DNA from: Cichorium intybus
Lineage: Eukaryota; Streptophyta; Magnoliopsida; Asterales; Asteraceae
DNA length: 64,000 nucleotides
Assembly: GCA_023525715.1 (NCBI GenBank)
Contig: CM042016.1
Span: 63,605,382 to 63,669,381, forward strand
Direction: 5' to 3'
Part shown: positions 11,531-23,034 of the stretch, piece by piece
How the letters are laid out: every line of letters starts with the position of its first letter
How positions within the stretch are numbered: position 1 is the stretch's first letter
Notes under the pieces: generated by a model
Database searches by the model: none
Told to the model about the DNA's origin: nothing
What the model saw: the letters and a program-made list of their open reading frames with translations, nothing else
Position numbers and translations under genes: made by a program

Positions 11531-12862
11531 ATGCATAAACGAATTCGTCTCCAGGTAATTATTTCCATCGATGCTCAATTCTAGTTATTTTTATTTGTTT
11601 CGTATGATTTAGGTCGTCAATTTAGGGTTTCTGCGCTTATATGAATTGGCTTTCTTGTGGCATCCATGGTTTGTAGTTCTGGGTTTTCGAAATCCTTTTA
11701 GTTTTGCATGGTTGTTTCTTCGAACGATCTGTGCTCTAATAGAAAAAACCCGTATTTTCATGGCCGCTATAGTTATCTAAACCTGGACTAGTTGAAATGA
11801 AGGTTCATTCGAGTTGACTGACTATATCAAAGTGAAATTGAATGTGGGTGAATTAGGGTTACAGATAATCTGAGGTATGCTTAACAAAAATTTGTAATCA
11901 CTTTAGAATCTGAAATTAATGTAGAGGCAAAATGTAAGCGGACTATTTTGAAGTATGTCTACCTTCCATTAAAGTTATAAATCGTTCCTGATATTTTGTT
12001 TGCCAATAGAATCTTTACGGCTATAATCCTTTTGTCTGTTGCAAAATAGTTCTTCAATTGTTTCATGAACATAGGTTGCAAAACTTTGAAATGTGGAGTA
12101 GCTTTATGATTCCAATATGGTGAAATGCAAGAAAAAGCAACATACTTCCATTGATTTGTTTATTATATCATTCTACTTTCGTTTATCACTTCGAAAATTC
12201 TACTCAATCATGAATCATAGCATAGTCATCCAAATACAAAGCAATATTCACTGCTATAGTTGGGTATGTTTTTCAAAATGTAACGTTTCACTAAGAAAAA
12301 ATTGGAAGTAAAATGCTATAATTGGGTATGTATTTCAAAATACAATTTTATAACAGAAGCAACTCAAAATAGGATGCTATAATACACAATGAAATGGTCT
12401 TAGCTGTTCTAAATACGCACTATTTGGTCCTTTAATTATGCATTCTCTCATCTACAGTGAAAAATGCCAGGAACAACGCATACTATAAACACTGAAGATA
12501 GTTTTCAAAGTGAGTTCTAGAAGATAGTTTCTCTTATTGGATAAAATAGATGAGATGAAGGCCTTAAGAAGATGCAGGAATAATTTGGAGGCTGATAACG
12601 TAGTTCTTATTGATGTAGACACTTATGATTTCCATAATGTAATTGATCTTGATCTACTTGAGAGTCTTACAAAGAAACGAGGACGTCCAAGTGGATTGAA
12701 AAATGACAAGAATACCCCTTCAAGGACGTATATTTACATAGATGATGATGAAAGCCCAAGTGAAAGAAATTATGAAAATGGTGCTTCATCTAGCAGGAGA
12801 GATCAAGAAAATATTTCTCCATTGAAGTTATCAAAAGGGAAAAGAACTTATGGCTTACAATC

Positions 12863-12894
<32 letters not shown>

Positions 12895-15800
12895 CATCTG
12901 AAGATGAGAATTTTGATTGTGAATTAATGGAAGATTCTTCAGGGAAGCTAAGGGCGGAATGGGAAAGAGCATTTTTGAAGCGAAAAGGTGATCTTTTTAG
13001 TAATAATGTAAACAAAAACAAACAAAAACATGGTCAAGATTCTATTTTTAATGGGACCCACAATGAGAAAAGAGGAAAATCACATGTTGGGAGTGATAAT
13101 GATTATGATTATGAAGATGGAATCCCATGTGGTGAATCGAGTTTCTTTAATCATGATGATGGAGGTTATGTAGATGTTGATTGTGGTAAAGCTGATATGC
13201 CAGCTGGCAAGGATGAATGTGTTGAAAGAGATGAGATGTATGAAGAGATACCTTGTAGTAGTAATCAGAAAGATGGAAAAGATGATGTTGTGAATGATTC
13301 CACCATTGATGATGTCAGCATTGAGGACTCTATTATTGATCAACGTGAAAAGCTTAAAGAGACTGAGGAATATAAGAGGGCATTAGAGCAAGAATTGTCA
13401 GCAAGACAAATAGCCTTAAAGATCCAGGTATGTTCTAGCCTTAAAGAGTTATATGATATTATGATTCTAGATTTTCATCTTTGTTTCTAGTTTTTGTGAA
13501 ACTTCATCGCCATTTTCGGTAAAAGAAAGGCAAAAAAAAAAATAAAAAATAAAAAAATTGTGCTGTGTGCTATCTGGTGTGATTCAATTTTGATTCTTTT
13601 AGGGTATGTTTGGTTGGATGGAATGGAATGAGTCATTACGTTCCATTATCATTGCTTAGTTGACTGGTTGGAATGGAATTGATTTTCATATGGGTTTATA
13701 TACTATATCATTATATGTGAATACCAGGTATAGTTGTAACATTTTTTATATATAAAATTTGATTATTATTATTATGAAATTTCTTTATTTACAAAACTAG
13801 AATATTTAACATAATAAAAGCTCGTTAAAACCCAAATGAGATTATAACTAAAAAAGCTTTTTTCTGGTTATTATAGAAAATAAAGTTATAATTACATTGA
13901 AGTCTTGAAATTAAAAAAAATATTTATCATTAATCATTTGTTATATTACAGTTTTTCATTCCATTTCACGATGGAATGAAAAAATCACCCCCCCAAAAAA
14001 AGATTTATGAATTAGAATGAGTTTAAATCTTGTTTATACAATGTCTTATTATAAGAATTTTTGTGTGGATAAAAATTAAAACATCAAACATAACAAAAGC
14101 GGTTTCAAATAAGATTATAATAAAAAATATATTCTCCAGCGATTTCTATTAAACAAAATCATAACTTACTAAAATCATGAATTACAACAAAAAATATTTG
14201 TCATTATAATTGCATAAAAACGGGTTTTATTAAGGTTTTTCATTCCATTCTGTAATGAAATGAAAACAAACACTTCCTAACAAACATACGCAAACTACAA
14301 AACGAAAGGAATCATGTAAATTTTTGGCTGTCATGTTACTCTTTTTAAGTGGAAAACTTGTATTTTTTTTGCAGGCAGAAGAAGCTCAACAGTTGCGTCG
14401 TCTTCAAAAAAGAAAAAAAGCTGAAAGCTTGCGTTTATTAGACATGGAGAGAAGACAAAAGCAACGCGTCGAAGAAATCCGCGAAACTCAAAAAAAGGTT
14501 TGTAGAATTTTTCTACTCTTCTCAACTTTTTTACATTCATAGATTTTGTTTGTTCCATTGGACCCAACACGTGCCATTTTGGATGACGAGGGCATTCACG
14601 TCTTTTGTATCGAGTCTCTGTCCCACCTTTTTTAGGTGGGACAGTAACTGCATTTTCCTTGCGTATCAAGTGGTCCCATAATACTAGCTTTTTGGATGGG
14701 ACAAAAAATTTGCTTTCGGTGCAGTCAAATGCATTGCCAAACGCAGTACAACCTGTCCTGTGTCCTGTGTCCTGTGTCCTGTGTCCTGTGTCCTGTGTCC
14801 TGTGTCCTGTGTCCTGTGTCCTGTGTTCCTGTTTAGTACTGTCCTGGTTGGCCCCCTATTCGTATCATGATATTATGACAAAGACGGTGATTTTGAATAG
14901 AATATGTTTATTTATTTATTTATTTATTTATTTTTCTAATCTCATAGGACGAGGAAAACATGAATTTGAAAGAACAATACCGCACGGAAGTCAGGGAGGA
15001 GCTTAAGAAGCTGGAATTTATGTGTCGCGATATGGCTTCATTATTGCGTGGTTTAGGCATTCAAGTTGGTGATGGTCCTTGTCCTTTATCTCACGAGGTA
15101 TCTTTTTGTTTTTTTCATTTCTTAGGTCGCATTTGTTACAGGACTAGACAAACTTTCTAGGGCTATTTTTTGATTGTGAGGATGAGAAGGGCATTTACGT
15201 CATTTGCACAGACAAGAGATCAGGACCCGAGTCCTTGTCCCTTTTTTTTAGGTGGAACAAGGGCATTTACGTCTTTTGCACAGACGAGAGATTAAGGGCA
15301 TTTACGTCTTTTGCACAGACGAGAGATCAAGGGCATTTACGTCTTTCGCACAGACGAGAGATCAAGAGCCGAGTCCTTGTCCCTTCTTTTTAGGTGGAAG
15401 AAGGGCATTTACGTCTTTTGCACAGACGAGAGATCAAGGGCATTTACGTCTTTTGCACAAACGAGAGATCAAGACCCGAGTCCTTGTCCCCTTTATTTAG
15501 GTGGAACAAGGGCATTTACGTCTTTTGCACAGACGAGAGATCAAGGGCATTTACGTCTTTCGCACAGACGAGAGATCAAGAGCCGAGTCGTTGTCCCCTT
15601 TTTTTAGGTGGAACAAGGGCATTTACGTCTTTTGCACAGACGAGAGATCAAGGGCATTTACGTTTTTTGTACATACGAGAGATCAAGAACCGACCCCTTG
15701 TCCCTCCTTTCTAAGTGGAACAAAAAATTGCAATTTATTTTTTTATCTGATTGACGTATGATGACAATTTCAGGTGCGTGCGGCTTATAAGAGGGCACTA

Positions 15801-15908
15801 CTGAGCTTTCATCCGGATCGCGCTTCAGGATCCGACATGAGACAGCAAGTCGAGGCTGAAGAAAAGTTTAAGCTTATATCTCGCATGAAGGAAAAACTTT
15901 CCGTATAA
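11531..15908 (+). CDS. acidic protein with C-terminal J-domain-like segment (DnaJ superfamily), 5 exons
   Basis: Exons are inferred at 11531-11554, 12528-13427, 14375-14497, 14948-15097 and 15774-15908; all junctions are GT-AG, phase 0, giving 443 residues. Exon 2 is acidic and low complexity, with a run of ten Asp (~121-130) encoded by a GAT microsatellite, and basic patches. Exons 3-4 form a charged helical segment rich in Arg/Lys/Glu (RRLQKRKKAE, VREELKKLEF). Exon 5 ends in YKRALLSFHPDRAS...EKFKLISRMKEKLSV, which contains the HPD tripeptide (412-414) that J-domains use to stimulate Hsp70. Placement of the J segment at the extreme C-terminus, with helix I supplied from exon 4, resembles auxilin-like plant J proteins. 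A six-codon upstream ORF starts at 11518 and overlaps the proposed ATG. If exon 1 is untranslated, the ATG at 12555 is the alternative start. Role: probable nuclear or cytosolic Hsp70 co-chaperone; client unknown. Confidence 0.8.
13602..14294. mobile_element. MITE-like insertion in intron 2 of the J-protein gene
   Basis: The left end GGTATGTTTGGTTGG with AATGGAATG is mirrored at the right end by the complement of GTATGTTTGTTAGG...AATGGAATG. The ~690-bp body is AT-rich and non-coding and contains further inverted TTCATTCCATT / AATGGAATGAA words. This resembles common plant TGTTTGG-type MITEs. The target duplication is not clear. Confidence 0.5.
14752..14831. repeat. 7-bp tandem repeat (TGTCCTG)n in intron 3
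   Basis: About ten to eleven uninterrupted copies of a heptamer TGTCCTG lie in the third intron of the J-protein gene, ending in an imperfect copy. A (TTTA)n run follows close to the acceptor. The repeat is intronic and outside the coding frame. Confidence 0.9.
15189..15722. repeat. composite minisatellite in intron 4 of the J-protein gene
   Basis: Two unit types alternate. Unit A (~35 bp) contains GGGCATTTACGTCTTTTGCA and ACGAGAGATCAA. Unit B (~36 bp) contains CCGAGTCCTTGTCCC and AGGTGGAACAA. The order is roughly AB, AAAB, AAB, AAB, AAB. Single diverged A-B copies also occur in intron 3 (~14588-14640) and in the downstream duplicated segment (~16345-16400). Long open frames through the array are a by-product of the repeat, not genes. 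Confidence 0.88.
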
Positions 15909-16311
15909 AACGTCTGTAAAAATTTAGACAGATTTATATATGCTTTTGTTTATCTTCTCGTTAAATATCCGTCTTGAAGGAAATAGAACTATCTTCGGTT
16001 TCTGTCTACTATTTCTTAAAGTATTGAATCGTTATTTGTAAAACGAATTCCGGCCTCTTTTATCGAGCGGTTTTTGTCGTCCTTTTTACTCAAGTTGTGT
16101 TGGTGTTTCTGACCTTGTTTGGTTATGTAATATTCCGCTGCAATATTTTATGAAAATGTAGTTTTTTATTTTTATGTTTTCTGTGCGAAGAGTCAGTCCT
16201 TAGTGGGTATTTTGCACTTTAGGTGTTTGTGGTAATGCCACAATTAAATACTTGTACATATAGAAACATAACATGTGTATTGCATACAATTACTTTTAAG
16301 ATATATTTTAT

Positions 16312-16808
16312 TGGAGGGTTATTTTTGATTATGAGAATGAGAAAAGTATTTATGTCTTTTGGACAAATAAGAGATAAAAAACGAGTCATAGTTCCACGTT
16401 AAAATTTGCAATTTTTATCGTGTTGACCTATGATGACTGTTTCAGGTGCGTATGACTTATAAGAGGGCATTATTGACTTTTCATCCGTATCAAGTCTTAG
16501 GATTGAGATGAGACTATCACGTCAACGATCAAACGCAACTCAACTATTTATTAATAAAATTAGTTTTTTGTTTTTTCACCTACACAACTCAATTAAACCC
16601 GATTTTTATACTCATTAGCAAAGAAACTCAAACCAATCTTTTATTTAAAAAGAATACAAAAGACATAAAAAAAATCAGCATTGATGTCATTTTGTAGAAA
16701 TTTTTTATGTACTTTGGTATATTATATTTGTTTATTTTATAAACATAACATCTAGTTATTTATAAAATAAGTTATTAAAAGAATTAATTAAAAAAACAAT
16801 TAAAAGGA

Positions 16809-16866
<58 letters not shown>

Positions 16867-17390
16867 AAGCTCTCAACTATGGGTTGTTGAACGGTTTTTC
16901 ACTTTTTTGCGATATTTCATTTTGTTTTTAATCTTTTTGGGCAACCAACCAGTGTTTTAATTGCTAATGGAGAGGTCAAAACTGAAAAAAGAAAACGTTA
17001 AACTTGTAACTCGCATAAATGAAAAACATTCCATATAAAATGTTCATAGAGATCTAGATAGATTTATTTATGGTTTCACTTATCTTCTCGTAAAATATTC
17101 GGTTGATTCAAATCAGGAATTCGAACTTTCTTCGATTCTTATATACTATTTCTTAAAGTATTGAAGCGTCATTTGTAAAACGAATTCCAGGTTGTGCTAT
17201 CGAGCATTTTTTTCTGCTACTTTTTACCAAAATGGCTGTTGGTGTTTCTAACCTTTTTTTAGTTATGTAATGCTTCTTGGCTATATTTTATGAAAATTTA
17301 AGATTTTTATTATATGTTTTGTATATGAAGAGTCCTTATTGGGTATTAAGCTAGCTGTTTGTTGTATTGCCACAATTAAACCTACACTTA
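16312..17390 (+). pseudogene. tandem duplicate of the J-protein last exon and 3' flank, decayed
   Basis: The sequence from 16312 repeats the series found at ~15157-16255: end of intron 4, acceptor TTTCAG, exon 5 and 3' flank. The exon copy (from 16446) reads VRMTYKRALLTFHPY, so the HPD Asp is replaced by Tyr, and a TGA follows soon after. The copy is then split by a ~460-bp insertion (about 16513-16970) that holds a (GA)n run, after which homology to the end of exon 5 and the 3' region resumes to ~17385. The copy has just one minisatellite unit. It is a non-functional partial duplication. Confidence 0.82.
16814..16861. repeat. (GA)n microsatellite
   Basis: Roughly 24 GA dinucleotides lie inside the sequence that interrupts the duplicated J-protein exon. 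Confidence 0.95.
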
Positions 17391-18171
17391 AGTGGGCGTT
17401 CAAATGCTGTAGCGGGCTTCCTCCGATATCATGAGCCATAGTTGTTTGTTATAAATTTATAATGTCATAACGAAACATTTGATGCCACGACTTCCAGTGG
17501 GGTGTTCATGTGTGGCGTGAATTAGAGCCGGACTGTGACATGTTGATTTTGTCTGAAATTAAGGAGAGAAAAAGAGAGAAGGGGGAGGGTGGGAGGGTTC
17601 CTATATTAGATTTGACATCTAAATACGTCATGCGTTAGTTTTATAATACATACATCTGGGTTTGCCATTATGGGATTTAGTCCGTCTGTATTTAAATACA
17701 TACACGTACAATTAAGGCGAAACTCAATTGGAGGCACCGATTGACATTATGGGATTTAGTCTGTCTGTAATTGCAGCAGTGGCGGTGATTATGGGCCTGC
17801 TTCTCGTTCTTATTTTTTAATCAGTTGTTCCCTAGCGTTGGTTCTATGTCTTGTATCAGGTTAATTTTATTTTGTTTTTAATTGATTTCACAGCCGTGAT
17901 TTTGCTTTCAATTTGGTAGTGTTAGGGTGGTAAATGGTGGTTAGTAGTTGGTGGTGAATGGTGGTTAGTGGTGAATTGGTGATGCTGGTGATTGTTGATG
18001 ATAGTTGATATTGGTGATGGTGGCATACGGTGGTGATAATGGTGGTATAAGGTGGTTTGTAGTGGTGGTATAAGGTAGTTTGATAATAAGGCAATTTAGT
18101 CATTTCATCCCAAGAGGGAAGGGCAATTTAATCAATTCATCTGCACCTAACAGAAAAAACTTCACGGTTAC
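17391..18171. other. intergenic sequence, TGG/GTGGT-rich
   Basis: No gene is visible. A phrase around ATTATGGGATTTAGTC.GTCTGTA occurs twice (~17670 and ~17750), and 17920-18080 is a degenerate GTGGTGGT/TGGTGAT simple-sequence tract. The open frame on the opposite strand there is only a translation of that tract. Confidence 0.5.
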
Positions 18172-18512
18172 TGTTAGGTGAAGATTTGGTGAGTCAAATG
18201 TTTGAAAGTCAAAAGAAGGAAAAGGCTGGCTACCACCCTTTGTTGATTTACTTCACAGTTTCACAATTCTCTCATGCATATAAATATAGGCTTTGGTTGA
18301 GAAGCAAGATGCACCACTTGAGCTCAAAACAAGAGTTATAAATTGTAATCTTGTGAATATTAATAAGATTTCTCTAGTTGCAGCCCGTGGACGTAGGATT
18401 TGCACCGAATCCGAACCACGTAAAAATCTTTGTGTTCTTCTTGCTTTATTTTCGTGAGTTTGTGTGTGTGATAGTGTATTTCCGCTGCATGTACCCGGTC
18501 CGGTTCCTAACA
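18172..18512 (+). repeat. 5' LTR of the left palindrome arm
   Basis: It begins TGTTAGGTGAAG and ends TTCCTAACA, two bases before the primer-binding site. A TATA-like GCATATAAATATAGG sits at ~18276. Only its 3' half (about 18370-18512) matches the LTR of the right arm; the upstream half is different sequence. Confidence 0.75.
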
Positions 18513-18751
18513 ACTGGTATCAGAGCTTCGGTTTCGGAGGAGGTCTCGGTTTTAGAAATTAGAGTATGCTCTGTGGTTGCAGTTTTGTCTGATCTTCCAC
18601 ATCAAAAATAATTTCTATTAATCGTATTAAAGGTGTCTCGATACTTTGAAGGGTATTGTTCTGTCACACACGAGTACACTAAACGAATCGGTCAGGCCCG
18701 TGCCATTGTTGTGTCTGTTTCGTTGTCTCAGTTTGTTTCTTGTTTGTCGTA

Positions 18752-19905
18752 ATGGCTGAAGACACGATTGTAATCGAGAAGTTCGACGGTTCTGATTTTA
18801 GTTGGTGGAAAATGCAAATAGAAGCATTGTTATGTCAGAAAGACTTGGATGTGGTACTTGGGGACAAGCCGAAGAAAATGGAAAAAGCTGCTGAAGATGC
18901 GTGGAACTCAAAGGACAAGAAAGCTAAGGCGGTTATTACATTGTCGTTGGAAAGGAGCGTCACTTTCAACATCATGAAGGAAACCACGGCGCGTGGTATG
19001 ATGGATGCTCTGACGAACATGTATGAGAAACCGTCGGCGGCTAACAAGGTGTTCTTGATGAGGGAGTTATTCACTACAAGGATGAATGAGGAAAGTTCTG
19101 TTACGATTCACATTAACAATCTAAATTCAATTCTGTCCAGATTATCATCTGTGGGAATTAAATTTGATAATGAAACTCAAGCTGCACTGCTGCTAGCTTC
19201 ACTACCTGATAGTTGGTCTGGAACAGTTACGGCTGTTACTAGCTCCGTGGGAGCTAGTGATATGACTTTTGAAGGGGTTAGAGACTTGGTTTTAGGCGAG
19301 GATATCAGACGCAAAAATCAAGGTGGATCATCTTCTTCTGCGTTATTGAATATGGACAGAGGTAGAAGGAATAGCAGGAACAGTGGGAGCCGAGGAAGAA
19401 GTTCATCTAGAACTCGGAAGAATGTGAAGTGCTGGAACTGCCAAGAGGTGGGACATGTTAAGAGTCAATGTCCAAAGAAAGAATTGAACATTGCTGGTGC
19501 TGAAAGTGTGTCTGAGGATGATGCACTAATACTAAGTATGGAAAGTTCTGTAGACTCTTGGGTCATGGATTCAGGGGCTTCGTTTCACGCCATGGACAAC
19601 GGAGAAACGATGGTGAATCTAAAAGAAGGAGATTTTGGGAAGGTACGGTTAGCAAATGACGAGATGCTTCAAGTAACGGGCATGGGAGATATTGATCTGG
19701 TTACTTCATTGGGAACTACATGGAACCTAAGAATGTCAGGGTGATTCCGGAGCTGAAGAAGAAATTTATTTCTGTTGGTCAGCTGGATAAACAAGGACTG
19801 GAAGTAAGGTTTGGTGGTGGTAAATGGAGGGTGGTCAATGGTAATTCGGTGATTGCTCAAGGTATGAAGGGTGGGTCATTATATATGGTTGAGGTACCTG
19901 CTGAG
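18752..19905 (+). pseudogene. copia gag-protease fragment (left arm)
   Basis: The ATG at 18752 starts MAEDTIVIEKFDGSDFSWWK, typical of copia gag. A UBN2-type core follows, then an Arg/Ser-rich linker, the zinc knuckle CWNCQEVGHVKSQCP (C-X2-C-X4-H-X4-C), and the protease active site WVMDSGASFHA. Near 19730 a one-base loss relative to the right arm shifts the frame; the continuing frame (ELKKKFISVGQL) runs to the palindrome centre. No integrase is reached. Confidence 0.88.
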
Positions 19906-19908
19906 GGT

Positions 19909-21073
19909 CTCAGCAGGTACCTCAACCATATATAATGACCCACCCTTCATACCTTGAGCAATCACCGAATTACCATTGACCACCCTCCATTTACCACCAC
20001 CAAACCTTACTTCCAGTCCTTGTTTATCCAGCTGACCAAGAGAAATCAATTTCTTCTTCAGCTCCGGAATCACCCTGACATTCTTCAGGTTCCATGTAGT
20101 TCCTAATGAAGTAACCAGATCAATATCTCCCATGCCCGTTACTTGAAGCATCTCGTCATTTGCTAACCGTACCTTCCCAAAATCTCCTTCTTTTAGATTC
20201 ACCATCGTTTCTCCGTTGTCCATGGCGTGAAACGAAGCCCCTGAATCCATGACCCAAGAGTCTACATAGTTTTCCATACTGAGTATCAATGCATCTTCCT
20301 GATAAACATTCTCAGCACCAACACTGTTTAATTCTTTCTTTGGACATTGACTCTTAACATGTCCCACCTCTTGGCAGTTCCAGCACTTCACATTCTTCCA
20401 AGTTCTAGATGAACTTCTTCCCCGACTCCCACTGCTCCCACTATTCCTGCTATTCCCTCTACATCTTCCGATATTTAATAACTCAGAAGAAGAAGATCCA
20501 CCTTGATTCTTGCGTCTGACATCCTCGCCAAGAACCAAATCTCTAACCCCTTCAAAAGTCATACCACTGGTCCCCACAGAACTCGTAACAGTAGTAACTA
20601 TTCCTGACCAGCTATCAGGTAGTGAAGCTAGTAGCAGTGAAGCTTGAGTCTCATTATCAAATTTAATTCCCACAGATGATAATCTGGACAGAATTGAATT
20701 TAGGTTGTTAATGTGAACCGTAATTGAGCTGTCTTCATTCATCCTTATCGTGAACAACTCCCTCATCAAGAACACCTTGTTAGCCGCCGACGGCTTCTCA
20801 TACATGTTCGTCAGAGCATCCATCATACCACGTGCCGTGGTTTCCTTCATGATGTTGAAAAGCAACTCTCCTTTCCAACAACAACGTAATAACCGCCTTA
20901 GCTTTCTTGTCCTTTGAGTTCCACGCATCTTCGACAGCTTTTTCCATTTTCTCCGGTTTGTCTCCAAGTACCACGTCCAAATCTTTCTGACATAACAATG
21001 CTTCTAATTGCATTTTCCACCAGCTAAAGTGAGAACCGTTGAACTTCTCGATTACAACCTTGTCTTCAGCCAT
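19909..21073 (-). pseudogene. copia gag-protease fragment (right arm)
   Basis: It starts at the ATG at 21073 (MAEDKVVIEKFNGSHFSWWK). The frame breaks near 20870 by a small indel, where the left arm remains open; from there the frame continues through the UBN2-like gag core, the knuckle CWNCQEVGHVKSQCP and the protease motif WVMDSGASFHA to LISLGQLDKQGL and the palindrome centre. The two arms are thus broken at different places, showing that they decayed independently. Confidence 0.88.
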
Positions 21074-21314
21074 TACGACAAACAAGAAACAAATTGAGAC
21101 AACGAAACAGACACAACAATGGAACGGACCTGACCGGTTCGTTCAGTGTAGTCGTGTGTGATAGAACAATACCCTTCAAAGTACCAAGACACCTTTAATA
21201 CGATTAATAGAAATTAGTTTCTGATGTGGAAGATCAGACAAAACTGCAACCACAGAGCATACTCTAATTTCTAAAACCGAGACCTCCTCCGAAACCCAAA
21301 GCTCTGATACCAGT

Positions 21315-21719
21315 TGTTAGGAATCGGACAGGGTACACGCAGCGGAAACACTATCACACTCACACACGAAAGCAGAAAATAAAGCAAAAGATAACACAAA
21401 GATTTTACGTGGTTCAGATTCGGTGTCAATCCTACATCCACGGGCTGCAACTGAGTTTTCTTATATTCACTCTATGAAGATTACAATTACAATCGTTGGT
21501 GCAATTTACAAATGAAGAAAACAATCCTATTTATAGGATTTTAGAGTCGTATAACATTCCTTTTTCTTCTTTGGTTCACATGTGGTAGGCCATTTGCTTT
21601 TTCACCAAACACACGGCACAAGACATAACAATTCAATTACAAATTGAATTGTAAACTAATTTACAATATTTACCCTTGAACTTTAATCTTCTTGTCACAT
21701 GGCTCCACAAAACTTAACA
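21315..21719 (-). repeat. 5' LTR of the right palindrome arm
   Basis: On the minus strand it begins TGTTAAGTTTTGTGG at 21719 and ends GATTCCTAACA at 21315. A TATA-like CCTATAAATAGG lies near 21525. Its U3 half is unrelated to that of the left arm, while the R-U5 part and the primer-binding region match. Confidence 0.75.
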
Positions 21720-22131
21720 GATTCCGTCGCTAATCTATTTCTAGTAGCCTCCCTCCGAGCATGTGATTCAAATATGTCCATGCTTTCTTTTTAAAGCAAT
21801 TGATCATCATCGGTGGTAAAAATTTTATCATAAGGAGCCCAATTATCATATACAACACAAGCTATTAGATCTACAATCGAACATATACCATTATAAACCC
21901 AGTTCGCATGCCACGTTTTCGGAGGAGCTTAAAGAATATTTACACAAAATTTAACAGAAAGTAGGTGCGAGTTCTTCGCGAAAGCATATGTTACTCGAGT
22001 AATAAAGATTCAATCCTATTTTTTGCAACGATGTTTCGTTGGAATTACTTTGAAAACATAAAGTTGCGAATTACTACTATTTCTCAAGTGCATCTACAAA
22101 ATTTGGTGATATTTTGTCATAATTATATGAG

Positions 22132-22705
22132 GGGAAAATTGTAAAAAATGTACTATGTTTACATAAAAATTTGATTTTGATACTGTAATTTTTTTCCAAA
22201 TTAAGTCACTAATTTTTCGAAATTATTGCAGTTTTTTGACCATTTGACGATCATCCCGGTTGCCAAATGTCAAATGACGTGGTTTGGAGATAAATAATGA
22301 CTCAATTAACAAATTCACGCATATATAAACCGAAATTACCACTTCTATTAATTATATATTTTACACTTTGAACATAACTATCAATATATGGTAATATACA
22401 ATCACCGTATATCATGTATTTTCAATATATTATATTTGTATCCTTAAGAAAAAATTAAATAAAAGACTCCATTATAATTGTTGTTTTAAATATTACTTTT
22501 CAATGGTTATGTCAATGCCACATCACTAACACATCGCCATGTCACGTTAACTGGTAGCCGGTTTGACCGGTCAAACAGTCAAAACTGCAACAAATTGAAA
22601 AAAACTTAATGATTAATTGCCAAAAAAAAAAAAATAAACATAGTGTCACAATCTAAGATTTTGTGTAAACTTAGTGATTTTTTTTTTTGCAATTTATCTT
22701 ATACG
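22132..22705. mobile_element. small non-autonomous inverted-repeat element upstream of the P450
   Basis: About 150 bp at the left (AAATTGTAAAAAATG...TTGACCATTTGACG) and right (complement, AAATTGCAAAAAAAA...TTGACTGTTTGACC) ends align as imperfect inverted repeats around a non-coding AT-rich core. No ORF. The rest of 21720-23034 shows no gene and would contain the P450 promoter. Confidence 0.5.
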
Positions 22706-23034
22706 AAAGATCGTTACTTGTTGATATTCCGGTCCCAATTTGGTTATTGATGTTAACATAAACACTAAAAACACAAACGACCAGAAAAGAAACCAAATAA
22801 TTGTCCTTGTGGTGATACACAAGTACCGATCAACACTTTTAAAATTCATTTATCCAACTGCTACTTAACATATCTTCAGGTTCCTTTCATGGTCAATTCA
22901 AACGAGCATCAGCATGCACGCCATCACAATTAACAAAATGGGACGTACAAGTGTTTACCATCTTATATGTATTCTTCATGTATTCGTATGGACCTCTACA
23001 CCAGAACACAGAGTTCAATATCTAGCTTGTTGAA

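Larger units (their letters stand above)
18172..19905 (+). mobile_element. truncated copia element, left arm of a palindrome (LTR-gag-protease)
   Basis: The order on the plus strand is LTR (18172-18512), primer-binding site TGGTATCAGAGC (18515-18526), then gag and the start of protease. It stops abruptly at 19905, three bases before an inverted copy of the same internal region begins. Integrase, RT and RNase H are absent. The gag frame suffers a one-base deletion near 19730. Confidence 0.85.
19909..21719 (-). mobile_element. truncated copia element, right arm of the palindrome
   Basis: On the minus strand: LTR (21315-21719), primer-binding site (21301-21312), gag and start of protease, ending at 19909 directly against the left arm. 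The internal region is the inverted homologue of 18513-19905, with scattered substitutions and small indels, such as three extra residues in the Ser/Gly/Arg linker. Confidence 0.85.

Noticed and set aside
12790..12972. Poly-His open frame on the minus strand
   Set aside because: Antisense of the GAT microsatellite encoding the Asp run in the J-protein exon.
15189..15722. Repeat-spacer pattern resembling a CRISPR array
   Set aside because: Units are contiguous A/B minisatellite copies without unique spacers, inside a plant intron, with no cas genes.
15252..15761. Overlapping open frames with repeated FTSFAQTRDQ or RREIKGIYVF peptides
   Set aside because: They are translations of the intronic minisatellite in several frames; the array lies between good splice sites.
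17888..18103. Thr/His-rich minus-strand frame
   Set aside because: Translation of the GTGGT/TGGTGAT simple-sequence tract.
18515..18526. TGGTATCAGAGC-type sites as possible tRNA genes
   Set aside because: Only the short primer-binding complement is present; no cloverleaf surrounds any of the sites.
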